Source: Opitutus sp. GAS368 (GTDB lineage Bacteria; Verrucomicrobiota; Verrucomicrobiia; Opitutales; Opitutaceae). From it: a stretch of DNA of 64,000 nucleotides. This document shows positions 40,223-49,980 of the stretch, piece after piece. The notes under the pieces are model-generated. The model ran no database searches. It was given only the letters and a program-made list of their open reading frames with translations, and was not told where the DNA came from. Both the position numbers and the translations under genes were made by a program. The DNA is taken from the NCBI RefSeq assembly GCF_900104925.1, contig NZ_LT629735.1, forward strand, positions 652,291 through 716,290. Reading direction: 5' to 3'. Positions within the stretch are counted from its first letter, which is position 1. Every line of letters begins with the position of its first letter.

Positions 40223-40852
40223 ATGCGCACCGCCGCCATCGTCCTCATCCTGCTCGCGCTGGGCTACCGCCTGCTGCCGACCTTGGACATGACCTGGGCG
40301 AATTTCCCGCCGTTCGCCGCCATCGCTTTCTGCGGCGCCGTCTATTTCCGGGACAAGCGGCTCTGGTTCCTGCCCTTTGCCGGTCTCTGCCTGACCGATC
40401 TCTACATCAATTGGTTCTATGCCCGGGAATACGGCTACCACCTGGAGTGGACCGGCTATGTCGGCCGCATCGTCTGCTACACTCTCGGCCTCGGCCTGGG
40501 CGCGTGGGTCTCGAGCCGCAAGTCCTGGCTCTGGCTGCTGAACGGTTCGCTGCTCGGCGCCGTGCTGTTCTATCTCATCACCAACACGCTCTCGTGGTCG
40601 ACCGATGCCTTCTACGCCAAGACCCTCGCCGGCTGGTGGCAGGCGCTGACGATCGGTCACCCGGAATACCCGCCGACGATCTTTTTCTTCAAGAACACCC
40701 TGTTCGGCGACCTGATGTTCACCGGCCTCTTCTCCGGCGTCATGGAGTGGATCGCCCACACCGCAAAGGAGCCCAACCTGATCGATGGCGAGGACGGGGA
40801 GAAGGAAAAGGAGGACGAGGGCGAGCCGGCCGAGGTGAAGGCGAAGGATTGA
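40223..40852 (+). CDS. DUF6580-type small integral membrane protein
   Basis: A 209-residue membrane protein with five or six helices: IVLILLALGYRLLPTL, FAAIAFCGAVYF, LPFAGLCLTDLYINW, GRIVCYTLGLGLGAWV, WLLNGSLLGAVLFYLI, and LMFTGLFSGVMEWIA. It ends in a highly acidic/lysine tail. The NFPPFAAIAFCGAVYF and LTDLY pattern matches the DUF6580 family, whose size and topology resemble ECF-transporter S components. It follows a B12 enzyme, but a link to vitamin uptake is only inference. The ATG at 40223 follows a repeat. A palindrome starts at the next base after the stop. Confidence 0.8.
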   Translation: MRTAAIVLILLALGYRLLPTLDMTWANFPPFAAIAFCGAVYFRDKRLWFLPFAGLCLTDLYINWFYAREYGYHLEWTGYVGRIVCYTLGLGLGAWVSSRKSWLWLLNGSLLGAVLFYLITNTLSWSTDAFYAKTLAGWWQALTIGHPEYPPTIFFFKNTLFGDLMFTGLFSGVMEWIAHTAKEPNLIDGEDGEKEKEDEGEPAEVKAKD

Positions 40853-40910
40853 GGTGGAGCGCGACCTCCGGGCGCGCTTTGAAAAACCCGCCCGGAGGTC
40901 GGGTTCCACC
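40853..40910. repeat. Palindromic repeat, GGTGGAGCGCGACC family
   Basis: GGTGGAGCGCGACCTCCGGG pairs with CCCGGAGGTCGGGTTCCACC. It begins at the first base after the DUF6580 stop and ends 15 bases before the cyclase gene on the other strand. Confidence 0.92.
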
Positions 40911-40924
40911 TACCGGAGGTCCGC

Positions 40925-43243
40925 CTACTTCGACTTCATCACCCACACGCCTTCCCACTTGTCCGCGGGCGGGTGCACTTTGAGGTATTCACAGCGCTCG
41001 ATGTAGGTCGCGCTGAGCTTGTCGCCGGGGTGCAGTGCGAGCGCTTCCTGGAACTGCTTGATCGCCCGGTCGAACTCGCCCTTGCGGTAGTAGCCGAGCG
41101 CGCCACGGAACAGGCCGATGACCTCCGGCATGTGCGGGAACGTCTCCTCGGTGTGGAAATCCAGCACCTCGTAGACGCCGATGGGCTCGGTCTTGCCCTT
41201 GACGATGACCCGGTCGATGTCGCGCATGCGGTAGGTGCCCTTGAGCTTCCGGTAGGTGAACTCGGAGCAGAGGATCTGCGCGGAATATTCCTTGCACGCG
41301 CTCTCGAGCCGCGAGGCGAGATTCACGCCGTCGCCGATGACCGTGTAATCCATGCGCTTCGGCGAGCCGATGTTGCCGGAGATCACGTGGTCGGTGTTGA
41401 GGCCGACGCCCATCTGGATGGGCTTCTGGCCGCGGGCCTGGCGCCGCTGGTTCAGCGAGCGCAGTTCCGTGATCATCTTGATGGCCGCGCGCATCGCCCG
41501 GTCGGGATCGTCCCCATGCGCCACCGGGATGCCGAACTCGGCCATCATCGCGTCACCGATGAACTTGTCGAGCATGCCGCCCTCGTCGGTGATGCACTGC
41601 ACCATCAGCGTGAAATATTCGTTGAGCAGCGCGACCGTGCCTTGCGCCCCAAGCTCCTCGGTGAGCGTGGTGAACGCGCGGATGTCGGAAAAGAGCATCG
41701 TGGCCTCGACGCTCGCCCCGCCGAGCGCCTCGCCGCCCGCGGCGAGCAGCTGGTCGGCCAGGCCCGGGTCCATGTAGCGCGCCATGGTGGACTTCATGCG
41801 CTTCTCGGAGGAGATGTCCTCGAGCATGAGCATCGAGCCGAGGCGCTTGCCCTTGAGGCTGATGAGCGGCTGGAGCGTGAGGTTGACGTTGAGTTTCTCC
41901 CCGCGCACCTCGATGGCCGCGTCCATCAGCGTGTCGGCCTTCGCGCCGCTGGCGTCGAGGGCCTTCAGGCGGTCGAGCACCCAGGCGTTGGGGCCGGTGA
42001 GGAACTCGGCGGCGGGTTTGCCGATCACGTCGGCCTCGCGCACCTTGAAGATGCGGAAACCGGCGGCGTTGCAGGTGTGGATGCGGCCGTCCTCGCCCAG
42101 CGTGATGACGCCGCTCGACATGCTCTCGAGCACGGACTGGTTGTAGTTCCGCATGTTCTGCACGTCGTCGAAGAGCTTGGCGTTCTCGAGGGCGATGGAG
42201 ACCTGGGCGGTGAAGGCCTTGAGGCGCGCCTCGTCCTCCGCGGTGAAGGGGCCGCCGCGCTTGTTGAGGGCCTGGGTGACGCCGATGCACTTGCCGTTCT
42301 TGTTCACCACCGGCACGCAGAGGATGGAGCGGGTGAAATAGCCGGTCTTCTTGTCGAACGCCGGGTTGAAGCGCAGGTCGGCGTAGGCGTGCGGGATGTT
42401 GATGGTCTTGCCCGACTGGAACACGGCGCCGGCGATGCCCGCGGTGTTCGGCAGCTTGATCTGCACGGCGTTGAGGCCCTCGCCCACCTCGGACCAGAGT
42501 TCGTCGGTCTTCTCGTTGTTGAGGAAAAGCGTGGAACGGTCGGCCTTCAGCATGCGGGTGGCCTCGCTCATCACGCGGCGCAGCAGCACGGACAGGTCGA
42601 GCGAGCTGGTGATGTCGGCCACGAGGTCGAGAAACTCCATCTCCTGCTGACGGGTCTTTTTCATCCCCTCGATGAACTGCGAGCTCTGCAGCGCGACGGA
42701 GGCCTGCGAGGCCATCGCCTCGAGCAGGTCGAGATCCTCGGGGGTGAAGCGGCCCTCGCGCTTGTTCAGGGTCTGGACGACGCCGATGATCTCGCCGCGG
42801 GCGGTTTTGATCGGCGCGCAGAGGATGGACTGGGTGACGAAGCCGGTCTTGCGGTCGATCTCGTCGTTGAAGCGCTTGTCCTTGTAGGGATCGTGGATGA
42901 TCAACCCCTCGCCGCTCTGGAAGACGGAGCCGGCGACGCCGGAGTTGTTCAGCAGGCGGATCTCGCGGTTGAAGGTGCCCTGGGCGGTGCGCGAGAAGAG
43001 TTCGTTCGTGGCGGCGTCGTTGAGGAACAGGGTGCCGCGCTCGGCGTTGGTCTCGTTGGCGATGATCTCGACCAGCGTGGCGAGCAGGTCGTCGAGGCTG
43101 TCGATGACGGCGACGCGCTGCGACAGCTTGATGAGCATTTCCGTCCGGCGCAGCCGGCCGCGGAGGGCGGAGATGCTTTCGCGGGGCGCCGTGGGCGCGC
43201 GCGACCCGGTGGCCTTGGCGGCGGCCTTGGCTTTAACGGTCAT
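40925..43243 (-). CDS. GAF-GAF-PAS class III adenylate/guanylate cyclase with TPR tail
   Basis: A 772-residue cytoplasmic signalling enzyme. GAF domains occupy about residues 38-195 and 200-360, each with an NKR...F(T)xED ending. A PAS domain spans about 365-480. The cyclase catalytic domain (about 510-690) shows both metal Asp motifs (LFSDIRAFTTLTEEL and KFIGDAMMAEFG) and VIGDGVNLASRLE. A TPR-like pair of helices (GALGYYRKGEFDRAIKQFQE) ends the protein. The ATG at 43243 overlaps the stop of the upstream coiled-coil gene by 11 bases. It probably makes cAMP in response to a small ligand or redox state sensed by GAF/PAS. Confidence 0.92.
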   Translation of the reverse strand: MTVKAKAAAKATGSRAPTAPRESISALRGRLRRTEMLIKLSQRVAVIDSLDDLLATLVEIIANETNAERGTLFLNDAATNELFSRTAQGTFNREIRLLNNSGVAGSVFQSGEGLIIHDPYKDKRFNDEIDRKTGFVTQSILCAPIKTARGEIIGVVQTLNKREGRFTPEDLDLLEAMASQASVALQSSQFIEGMKKTRQQEMEFLDLVADITSSLDLSVLLRRVMSEATRMLKADRSTLFLNNEKTDELWSEVGEGLNAVQIKLPNTAGIAGAVFQSGKTINIPHAYADLRFNPAFDKKTGYFTRSILCVPVVNKNGKCIGVTQALNKRGGPFTAEDEARLKAFTAQVSIALENAKLFDDVQNMRNYNQSVLESMSSGVITLGEDGRIHTCNAAGFRIFKVREADVIGKPAAEFLTGPNAWVLDRLKALDASGAKADTLMDAAIEVRGEKLNVNLTLQPLISLKGKRLGSMLMLEDISSEKRMKSTMARYMDPGLADQLLAAGGEALGGASVEATMLFSDIRAFTTLTEELGAQGTVALLNEYFTLMVQCITDEGGMLDKFIGDAMMAEFGIPVAHGDDPDRAMRAAIKMITELRSLNQRRQARGQKPIQMGVGLNTDHVISGNIGSPKRMDYTVIGDGVNLASRLESACKEYSAQILCSEFTYRKLKGTYRMRDIDRVIVKGKTEPIGVYEVLDFHTEETFPHMPEVIGLFRGALGYYRKGEFDRAIKQFQEALALHPGDKLSATYIERCEYLKVHPPADKWEGVWVMKSK

Positions 43244-43736
43244 GGTGCTTCTCCAATTGTTCACGCAGTCCGGCGACGGTGCCGCGGAGCTGGCGCAGCT
43301 CGTCCTGGTGGGCCCGCGCCTGTTTCTCGAGGTGGTCGGTGTTTTCCTGGCGCAGCCGCTCCAGTTCGTCGCGCAGAAGCTGGATGGTGCCGTGCAGCTG
43401 CCGGGCTTCGTCATGGCCGGCGGCGACGGCGGCTTGGACGGCTTCCTGCTTGGCTACTTCCAGTGCCTGCAATTCGTCGCGCAGGGAAGCCGCGGTGGTG
43501 CGCAGCTGGCGGGCCTCGTCCTGGGCGTTGGTCACGGCGGCCTGCACGGTGTCGGCCCGCGAGGCCTGCACGTGCTCCAGCTCCGTGCGCAGCGCCTGGA
43601 TGGTGTCGCGCAACTGCCGGAGCTCACGCTGCGCGAGCAGCATGGCGGCCTGGTCCTCGGTCTCGAGGCCCTTCAGCGGGTTGAGCAGCGCCTTTTCCAC
43701 AGGCGGCCAGTTTCCGCCCCGGCGGGCGGGCGGCAA
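43233..43736 (-). CDS. Coiled-coil protein overlapping the cyclase start
   Basis: A 167-residue, almost entirely helical protein with three related segments: ARQLRTTAASLRDELQALE, ARQLHGTIQLLRDELERLR and LRQLRGTVAGLREQLEKHH. This is an internal repeat of about 40 residues, heptad-patterned. No signal or membrane segment. The first codon is TTG; a GTG at 43700 is an alternative. Its stop overlaps the cyclase ATG, implying translational coupling, so it likely works with the cyclase, perhaps as an oligomerisation or regulatory partner. Family unknown. Confidence 0.7.
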   Translation of the reverse strand: MPPARRGGNWPPVEKALLNPLKGLETEDQAAMLLAQRELRQLRDTIQALRTELEHVQASRADTVQAAVTNAQDEARQLRTTAASLRDELQALEVAKQEAVQAAVAAGHDEARQLHGTIQLLRDELERLRQENTDHLEKQARAHQDELRQLRGTVAGLREQLEKHHDR

Positions 43737-43761
43737 GCCGAGAATGAGCGGAGCATCCCCT

Positions 43762-43816
43762 GGTAGGGCGAGTCGTCCCCGACGAGCCGCGGCTCATCCA
43801 GAGGATTCGCCCTACC
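43762..43816. repeat. Palindromic repeat, GGTAGGGCGAGTCGTC family
   Basis: GGTAGGGCGAGTCGTCCCCG and the right arm ATTCGCCCTACC enclose an inner GACGAGCCGCGGCTC hairpin. A partial copy is at about 28158-28186. It lies between the PhoH gene's end and the coiled-coil gene, both on the minus strand. Confidence 0.88.
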
Positions 43817-43826
43817 GGGCAAGGCC

Positions 43827-45362
43827 TCAGAGCAGGTCGGCGGCGAGTTCGGCGAGCTTGGAGCGCTCGCCCTTCGTCAGCTTCACGTGCGCGGCGAGGG
43901 CCAGGCCCTTCATGCGGTTGTGGCAGTAGACGAGGCCGTTGCTGCGTGAGTCCACGTAGGGATTGTCGATCTGCGCCGGGTCGCCGATGAGCACGAGCTT
44001 GGAGCTCTCGGAGATGCGGGTGATGACCGTCTTCACCTCGTGGGGCGTGAGCTGCTGCGCCTCGTCGAGGATGAAGAAGCGCCGGGCGATCGAGCGGCCG
44101 CGGATGAAGCACAAGGCCTCGATCTCGACCACGCCGCTGCTGATGAGGCGTTCGTAGGGTTTCACCAGCGGCGCGCCGCTGTGGTGGTGGCCGCCATGGG
44201 AAGGCTGGGGCGTGGACATCATGGCCATGGCGTCGTCGCGCTTCTTCTTTTTCTTGCCGGAGATCTTCTTGGCCGCGAACTGGGGCTCCTTCTGGGGCTT
44301 CGCGGGCATGAGCACTTCGAGCGCGTCATGGTAGGGCTGCAGCCAGGGCTTCATTTTCTCCTCGAGCGTGCCGGGAAGGAAGCCGATGTCCTTGCCGAGC
44401 GCGATGACCGGGCGGGAGATGGACAGGCCGTCGTAGCGCGAACTCTCGTCCGTGGTCTGGAAGAGCGCGCAGGCGGTGGAGAGGAGCGTCTTGCCGGTGC
44501 CGGCCTTGCCGAAGCACGTGACGAGCGAGATGCTGTCGTCCATCAGCGCGTCCACGAAGAACTGTTGTTCGAGATTGCGCGGCCGGATCGGGATGCCGCC
44601 GGGGGCCTTGACGAAATCGGGCAGGTGCAGGCGGCGCACGACGTTTTTCCCATAATACCGGCCGGGCATCGTCTTGCCCTCGGGCGTCATGAGCAGCACG
44701 TATTCGTTGAGGTAGAGCGGTGCGGCGACTTCCTCGGCCAGCTCGAACTCGCCCTCGGAACAGAAGCGCTGCATCTCGTAGACATCGAGCGAGACTGTCC
44801 GATAGCCGTCGTCGTCGGCGGTGGCCTCGGGCACCTTGTCGTTCAGATAGTCCTCGGCCTCGAGGCCGACGGCGCGGGCCTTGAGCTGCACATTGACGTC
44901 CTTGGTGACGAGGATGGTCGGCGGCGGGTTGGTCTCCTGGACGAAGAGGGCGCTCGCGATGATGCGGTTGTCCTTCTTGGTGAAGTCCGAGAGGACGGCG
45001 CGCAGCCGCTGCATGGCCGGCGACGACCAGTTGTTCTCCACCAGGTAGCGGTTGATGATGACGGAGAGGGTGCCCCCGCTGGGCAGTTTGACGCCCTCGT
45101 GCATCGATCGCGAGTCCGGCAGGAGCTCCTGCAGGATGCGGTGCACGCGGCGGGCATTCCGGCCACGCTCCGTGGACTGCTCGCTCTTGATCGCATCGAG
45201 CTCCTCAAGAACCTCGACGGGAATCGCCAGGTTGTTGTCCTCGAATTTGTAGATCGACTGGGGGTCGTGCAGCAGAACGTTCGTATCCAAAACGTAGGTT
45301 TTTACTCTAACCTCTACGTAATGCTGCGGTGAATTTTGAACCGAGCTTATGGTGTTTTCCAT
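43827..45362 (-). CDS. PhoH-family ATPase with N-terminal PIN domain
   Basis: A 511-residue PIN-PhoH protein. Residues about 20-150 are a PIN-type ribonuclease domain (TYVLDTNVLLHDP; further acidic residues in VEVLEELDAIK). The C-terminal PhoH ATPase carries Walker A FGKAGTGKTLL near residue 290 and Walker B RRFFILDEAQQLTPHEV, plus the family end VLIGDPAQIDNPYVD. Relatives couple RNA unwinding to cleavage. A Lys/His/Met-rich insertion (about 357-397, KKKKKRDDAMAMM then HGGHHHSG) interrupts the ATPase and is unusual. The preceding 97 bases are noticeably AT-rich and probably contain the promoter. Confidence 0.9.
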   Translation of the reverse strand: MENTISSVQNSPQHYVEVRVKTYVLDTNVLLHDPQSIYKFEDNNLAIPVEVLEELDAIKSEQSTERGRNARRVHRILQELLPDSRSMHEGVKLPSGGTLSVIINRYLVENNWSSPAMQRLRAVLSDFTKKDNRIIASALFVQETNPPPTILVTKDVNVQLKARAVGLEAEDYLNDKVPEATADDDGYRTVSLDVYEMQRFCSEGEFELAEEVAAPLYLNEYVLLMTPEGKTMPGRYYGKNVVRRLHLPDFVKAPGGIPIRPRNLEQQFFVDALMDDSISLVTCFGKAGTGKTLLSTACALFQTTDESSRYDGLSISRPVIALGKDIGFLPGTLEEKMKPWLQPYHDALEVLMPAKPQKEPQFAAKKISGKKKKKRDDAMAMMSTPQPSHGGHHHSGAPLVKPYERLISSGVVEIEALCFIRGRSIARRFFILDEAQQLTPHEVKTVITRISESSKLVLIGDPAQIDNPYVDSRSNGLVYCHNRMKGLALAAHVKLTKGERSKLAELAADLL

Positions 45363-45459
45363 CGAGTGGATAACTTGTGAATAACAGATGCATCCTCTTG
45401 GTCGGTTTGTAAATGCAGTAATTGCAAAATTGTGAAAATTCCACGTGACGGCGCGGACG

Positions 45460-45765
45460 TCAGCCCGGCGGGCTGGCGGGCTTCTTCGGCTTGGGCGGCG
45501 GCCCCCATAGTCGCAGCAGGTGCTCGGCGAGGTTGAGCAGGCTCACCCGGCGCAAGCCGCCGGCACTGAGCTCGCGCAACGCCGGGACATGCGGGCTGCG
45601 TTCGGTGAAATGCTCCCAAAGTTCACGCTCCAATGTCCGCGCCGCCTCGCCGGGCGCGGCGGAAAGGCGTGCGGTCCCGACCACCTTGGCTTGCCAGTGC
45701 CGACGTTCGTCGGGCTGTTTGTCCCAGTAGTCAAAGAGGGCTTGTTCGTAGCGGTTTAGGCTCAT
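45460..45765 (-). CDS. Small hypothetical protein
   Basis: A 101-residue protein from the ATG at 45765. The start MSLNRYEQALFDYWDKQPDE followed by HWQAKV, a central Arg/Glu helix (RTLERELWEHF) and a proline/lysine tail suggest a small helical cytoplasmic protein. No family is recognised. The open frame extends further upstream, but that part crosses the divergent promoter of the next gene and is not hydrophobic or conserved-looking. Confidence 0.7.
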   Translation of the reverse strand: MSLNRYEQALFDYWDKQPDERRHWQAKVVGTARLSAAPGEAARTLERELWEHFTERSPHVPALRELSAGGLRRVSLLNLAEHLLRLWGPPPKPKKPASPPG

Positions 45766-45819
45766 TTCCGGGCGGTTTTTTACAACGAAGGCGGCATTGC
45801 AATTGAACACGCACCTGCT

Positions 45820-46674
45820 ATGGCTGTCACGCACACACTCCAACCTAACACACCCATGTGGCAAAAGCTTAAAGACCAATTACCCGCAATTATCCTCACC
45901 GCTGCGCTGATCTTGGGCGTCGCGTTCTGGTTCAACCAGAAGATGGCCGCCGAGATGGCAGCCAAGCAGCAGACCGAGATCGCCGCTCTTCGCGAACAGC
46001 AAGCTGCTGACATGAAGGCTAACGCCGAGGAGACCCGCCGTCACATCGAGTCGGTCAACCAGCTGCTCAAGGATGCCATTTCCAAGCGCGCCGCCGACGT
46101 CTTCATGACCGATGAGGAAGTGTCGAAGTTGAACGAGCAGAAAGTCAACCAGCTCGCCGAGGCCATCGCCAAGAAGGTCATGCCCTACGGCTCGAACATC
46201 CCCAAGACGCCCGAGGAAGCCGAGAAACTCCAGAACGAGCAGGTGGACAAGGTCGGCAGCCGCCTCGCCGAGAAGATCTCCCCCATCCTGGCCGAGATGT
46301 CCAAGGACCAAAACCTCACCCGTGAGTCCATCAACGGCTACAGCCAGCGCATTTCGGACCAGATCAGCGGCGCGCTCACGGCTGAGATGTCCCGCAACCA
46401 GGAGCTCAACAGCCAGCTGCTCTCCTCGCAGGCCGTCGCCCAGGACTCGATGAAGCTCTCCCACGAGATCACCGCCCTCTACCTGAGCAGCTTCAAGGAC
46501 CAGGGCCTGCTGACCCGCCTCCTCTCCCTGCCGGCCAACGTCGTGCGCGACGCCGCCAGCCTGAGCATCGTGAACAGCTCCGACCGGAAGAAGATGGAGG
46601 AGCGCCTCGTCACCGAGATGAACGCCCTCGATAAGCGCCTCGCCGACATCCAGGCCGCCGCGCCCAAGAAGTAA
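45820..46674 (+). CDS. Membrane-anchored coiled-coil protein
   Basis: A 284-residue protein with one N-terminal helix (LPAIILTAALILGVAFWF), followed by an extended helical, Gln/Ala/Glu-rich region. It contains MTDEEVSKLNEQKVNQLAEA and ISPILAEMSKDQNLTRESIN. The C-terminal part has DSMKLSHEITALYLSSFKDQ. Low cysteine and aromatic content, consistent with a periplasmic coiled-coil rod. No family recognised. It ends 23 bases before a strong rho-independent terminator, so it is probably a monocistronic and well-expressed gene. Confidence 0.75.
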   Translation: MAVTHTLQPNTPMWQKLKDQLPAIILTAALILGVAFWFNQKMAAEMAAKQQTEIAALREQQAADMKANAEETRRHIESVNQLLKDAISKRAADVFMTDEEVSKLNEQKVNQLAEAIAKKVMPYGSNIPKTPEEAEKLQNEQVDKVGSRLAEKISPILAEMSKDQNLTRESINGYSQRISDQISGALTAEMSRNQELNSQLLSSQAVAQDSMKLSHEITALYLSSFKDQGLLTRLLSLPANVVRDAASLSIVNSSDRKKMEERLVTEMNALDKRLADIQAAAPKK

Positions 46675-46697
46675 CGCGAACGGTCGCCGGGCTTTCC

Positions 46698-46729
46698 AAG
46701 GCCGCACCTTCCGGTGCGGCCTTATTATT
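46698..46729 (+). terminator. Rho-independent terminator
   Basis: An 11-bp perfect stem, AAGGCCGCACC / GGTGCGGCCTT with loop TTCC, is followed by a TTATTATT tract. It lies just after the 45820-46674 gene. It is the only textbook intrinsic terminator noticed; other genes end at palindromes without T-tracts. Confidence 0.88.
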
Positions 46730-46811
46730 GTAGGGCGGGATCACCGCGTCCCGCCTTCCGGTATGGACATCATTTCGCATTCGAGGCGGGATACGGTGAT
46801 CCCGCCCTACA
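46729..46811. repeat. Palindromic repeat, TGTAGGGCGGGATCACC family
   Basis: TGTAGGGCGGGATCACCGCG pairs with the right arm GGTGATCCCGCCCTACA. Inner TCCCGCCTT and AGGCGGGA also pair. Ends 10 bases before the YcaQ-like start codon. Confidence 0.9.
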
Positions 46812-46821
46812 TTCATTCCGC

Positions 46822-48003
46822 ATGACGCCGCTGCCCCTCTCCCCCGAAACCGCCCGCCGGTTCATGCGCCGCGCCGTGCTGCTCGATGCTCCCGCACCCG
46901 ACATCGCCACCGCCCTCGCCCACCACGGCTACATCCAGATCGACCCGATCAATGTCACCGGCCGGATGCATGACCTCATCCTGCGCAACCGGGTCCGCGA
47001 TTACCGGGAAGGCGGCCTGATGCGCCACCTGCACGGTGACGGCACCCTGCTGTCCGCCGCGCGCCGCACCGCCTTCGAGCACCACCTGCCCACCGAGCAC
47101 ACGCTCGTGGCCCTCACCCCCGACGCGTGGCCCTTCCTGTTGGCGGCGATGCGCCATCGCACGCATGCCTCGGGCGCCTGGTCGGGCCGGCTTTCCCCGA
47201 AACAGAAGGAGCTGACGGTCCGCTTGCTCGCCGAGATTGCCGCCCGCGGCCCCCTCAGCTCGGAGGATTTTGCCGATACCGGCCGGTCCCGTCACGTCTG
47301 GGGCCGCGCCACGCTGGCCAAGGCCACGCTGCAAAAACTCTTCTTCCACGGCCAGCTGCTCATCGCCCGCCGCGGGGAAAATAACCGGCGCTACTACGAC
47401 CTGCCCGGGAAGGTCCTGCCCGCAAAAATCCTGCGCCTCCCCGAACCGTCGAAAAAGGAAACCGCCCGCTGGGAGGCGTTGCTCAAGCTCCGCCAGCGCC
47501 GGCTCACCCCGCTCAAGCGCGCCGAGCTGGCGCTGGTCGCCGACCTCGTCCAACCGCTGGCGATCAAGGGCTGCCCGACCCTCTATTGCCTGCGCAGCGA
47601 TCTGCCTTTGCTCGAAGGTGGAACCCGGCCTTCATCCTCCGCCAAGGCTACGGACGACAGGCCGGGCGGGTTGGCTTTGCGGGCGCTCGGAAAAACCGGT
47701 CCGGAGGCCCGGTTCCACCTTCCTATCCTTCTCGCGCCGCTCGACCCGCTCATCTACGACCGCCGGGTCACGTCCGGCCTCTGGGGTTTTGATTACACGT
47801 GGGAGGTCTATGTCCCGCCGGCCAAGCGCAAGCGGGGTTACTACGCGCTGCCGATTCTGGCCGGCACTGAACTCGTGGGCCACGTCGACCCGAAAGCCGA
47901 TCGGGAGAAGAAAAAACTCCGGATCGTCTCCCGCTCGGTGCGTCGCGGTCACAAGGTGACCGACGCCGTCCGCGCCCTCGCCCGCTGGCTCGGGCTCAAG
48001 TAA
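46822..48003 (+). CDS. YcaQ-like winged-helix protein (DNA glycosylase family)
   Basis: A 393-residue protein of the winged-helix YcaQ/AlkX family, whose E. coli member unhooks interstrand cross-links. Characteristic are the N-terminal ARRFMRRAVLLD, HHGYIQIDPINV, MHDLILRNRV, and the C-terminal ILLAPLDPLIYDRR and LWGFDYTWEVYVPPAKRKRGYYALPIL. Residues about 266-299 are a translated palindromic repeat (47618-47719), exactly 34 codons, inserted between conserved CLRSDLPLL and HLPILLAPLDP without breaking the frame. The ATG at 46822 follows a repeat. Its stop overlaps an alternative recQ start. Confidence 0.85.
   Translation: MTPLPLSPETARRFMRRAVLLDAPAPDIATALAHHGYIQIDPINVTGRMHDLILRNRVRDYREGGLMRHLHGDGTLLSAARRTAFEHHLPTEHTLVALTPDAWPFLLAAMRHRTHASGAWSGRLSPKQKELTVRLLAEIAARGPLSSEDFADTGRSRHVWGRATLAKATLQKLFFHGQLLIARRGENNRRYYDLPGKVLPAKILRLPEPSKKETARWEALLKLRQRRLTPLKRAELALVADLVQPLAIKGCPTLYCLRSDLPLLEGGTRPSSSAKATDDRPGGLALRALGKTGPEARFHLPILLAPLDPLIYDRRVTSGLWGFDYTWEVYVPPAKRKRGYYALPILAGTELVGHVDPKADREKKKLRIVSRSVRRGHKVTDAVRALARWLGLK
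47618..47719. repeat. In-frame palindromic repeat in the YcaQ-like gene
   Basis: Outer arms GGTGGAACCCGG...CCCGGTTCCACC belong to the GGTGGAGCGCGACC family. Inside the left half is CGCCAAGGCTACGGACGAC, similar to the CGCCAAGGCTTCGGCGGAC word nested in the repeat near 31175. Total 102 bases, so the frame is kept. Confidence 0.88.
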
Positions 48004-48068
48004 TGACCTTTTTGCAGGCTGCGGGCTTGCTGGCGGCGCTTCGCTCGCCCATCCACACTGCTCTTTCG

Positions 48069-49898
<1,830 letters not shown>

Positions 49899-49908
49899 GC
49901 ATGCCTGG

Positions 49909-49979
49909 GGTGGAACCTGACCTCCGGGCAGGTTTTCGGGGCGAACCCGTCCAAGCCCGCCCGGAGGTCGGGCTCCACC
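49909..49979. repeat. Palindromic repeat, GGTGGAACCTGACC family
   Basis: GGTGGAACCTGACCTCCGGG pairs with CCCGGAGGTCGGGCTCCACC. It lies between the convergent recQ and peptidase genes and ends one base before the peptidase's stop triplet. Confidence 0.92.
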
Positions 49980-49980
49980 T

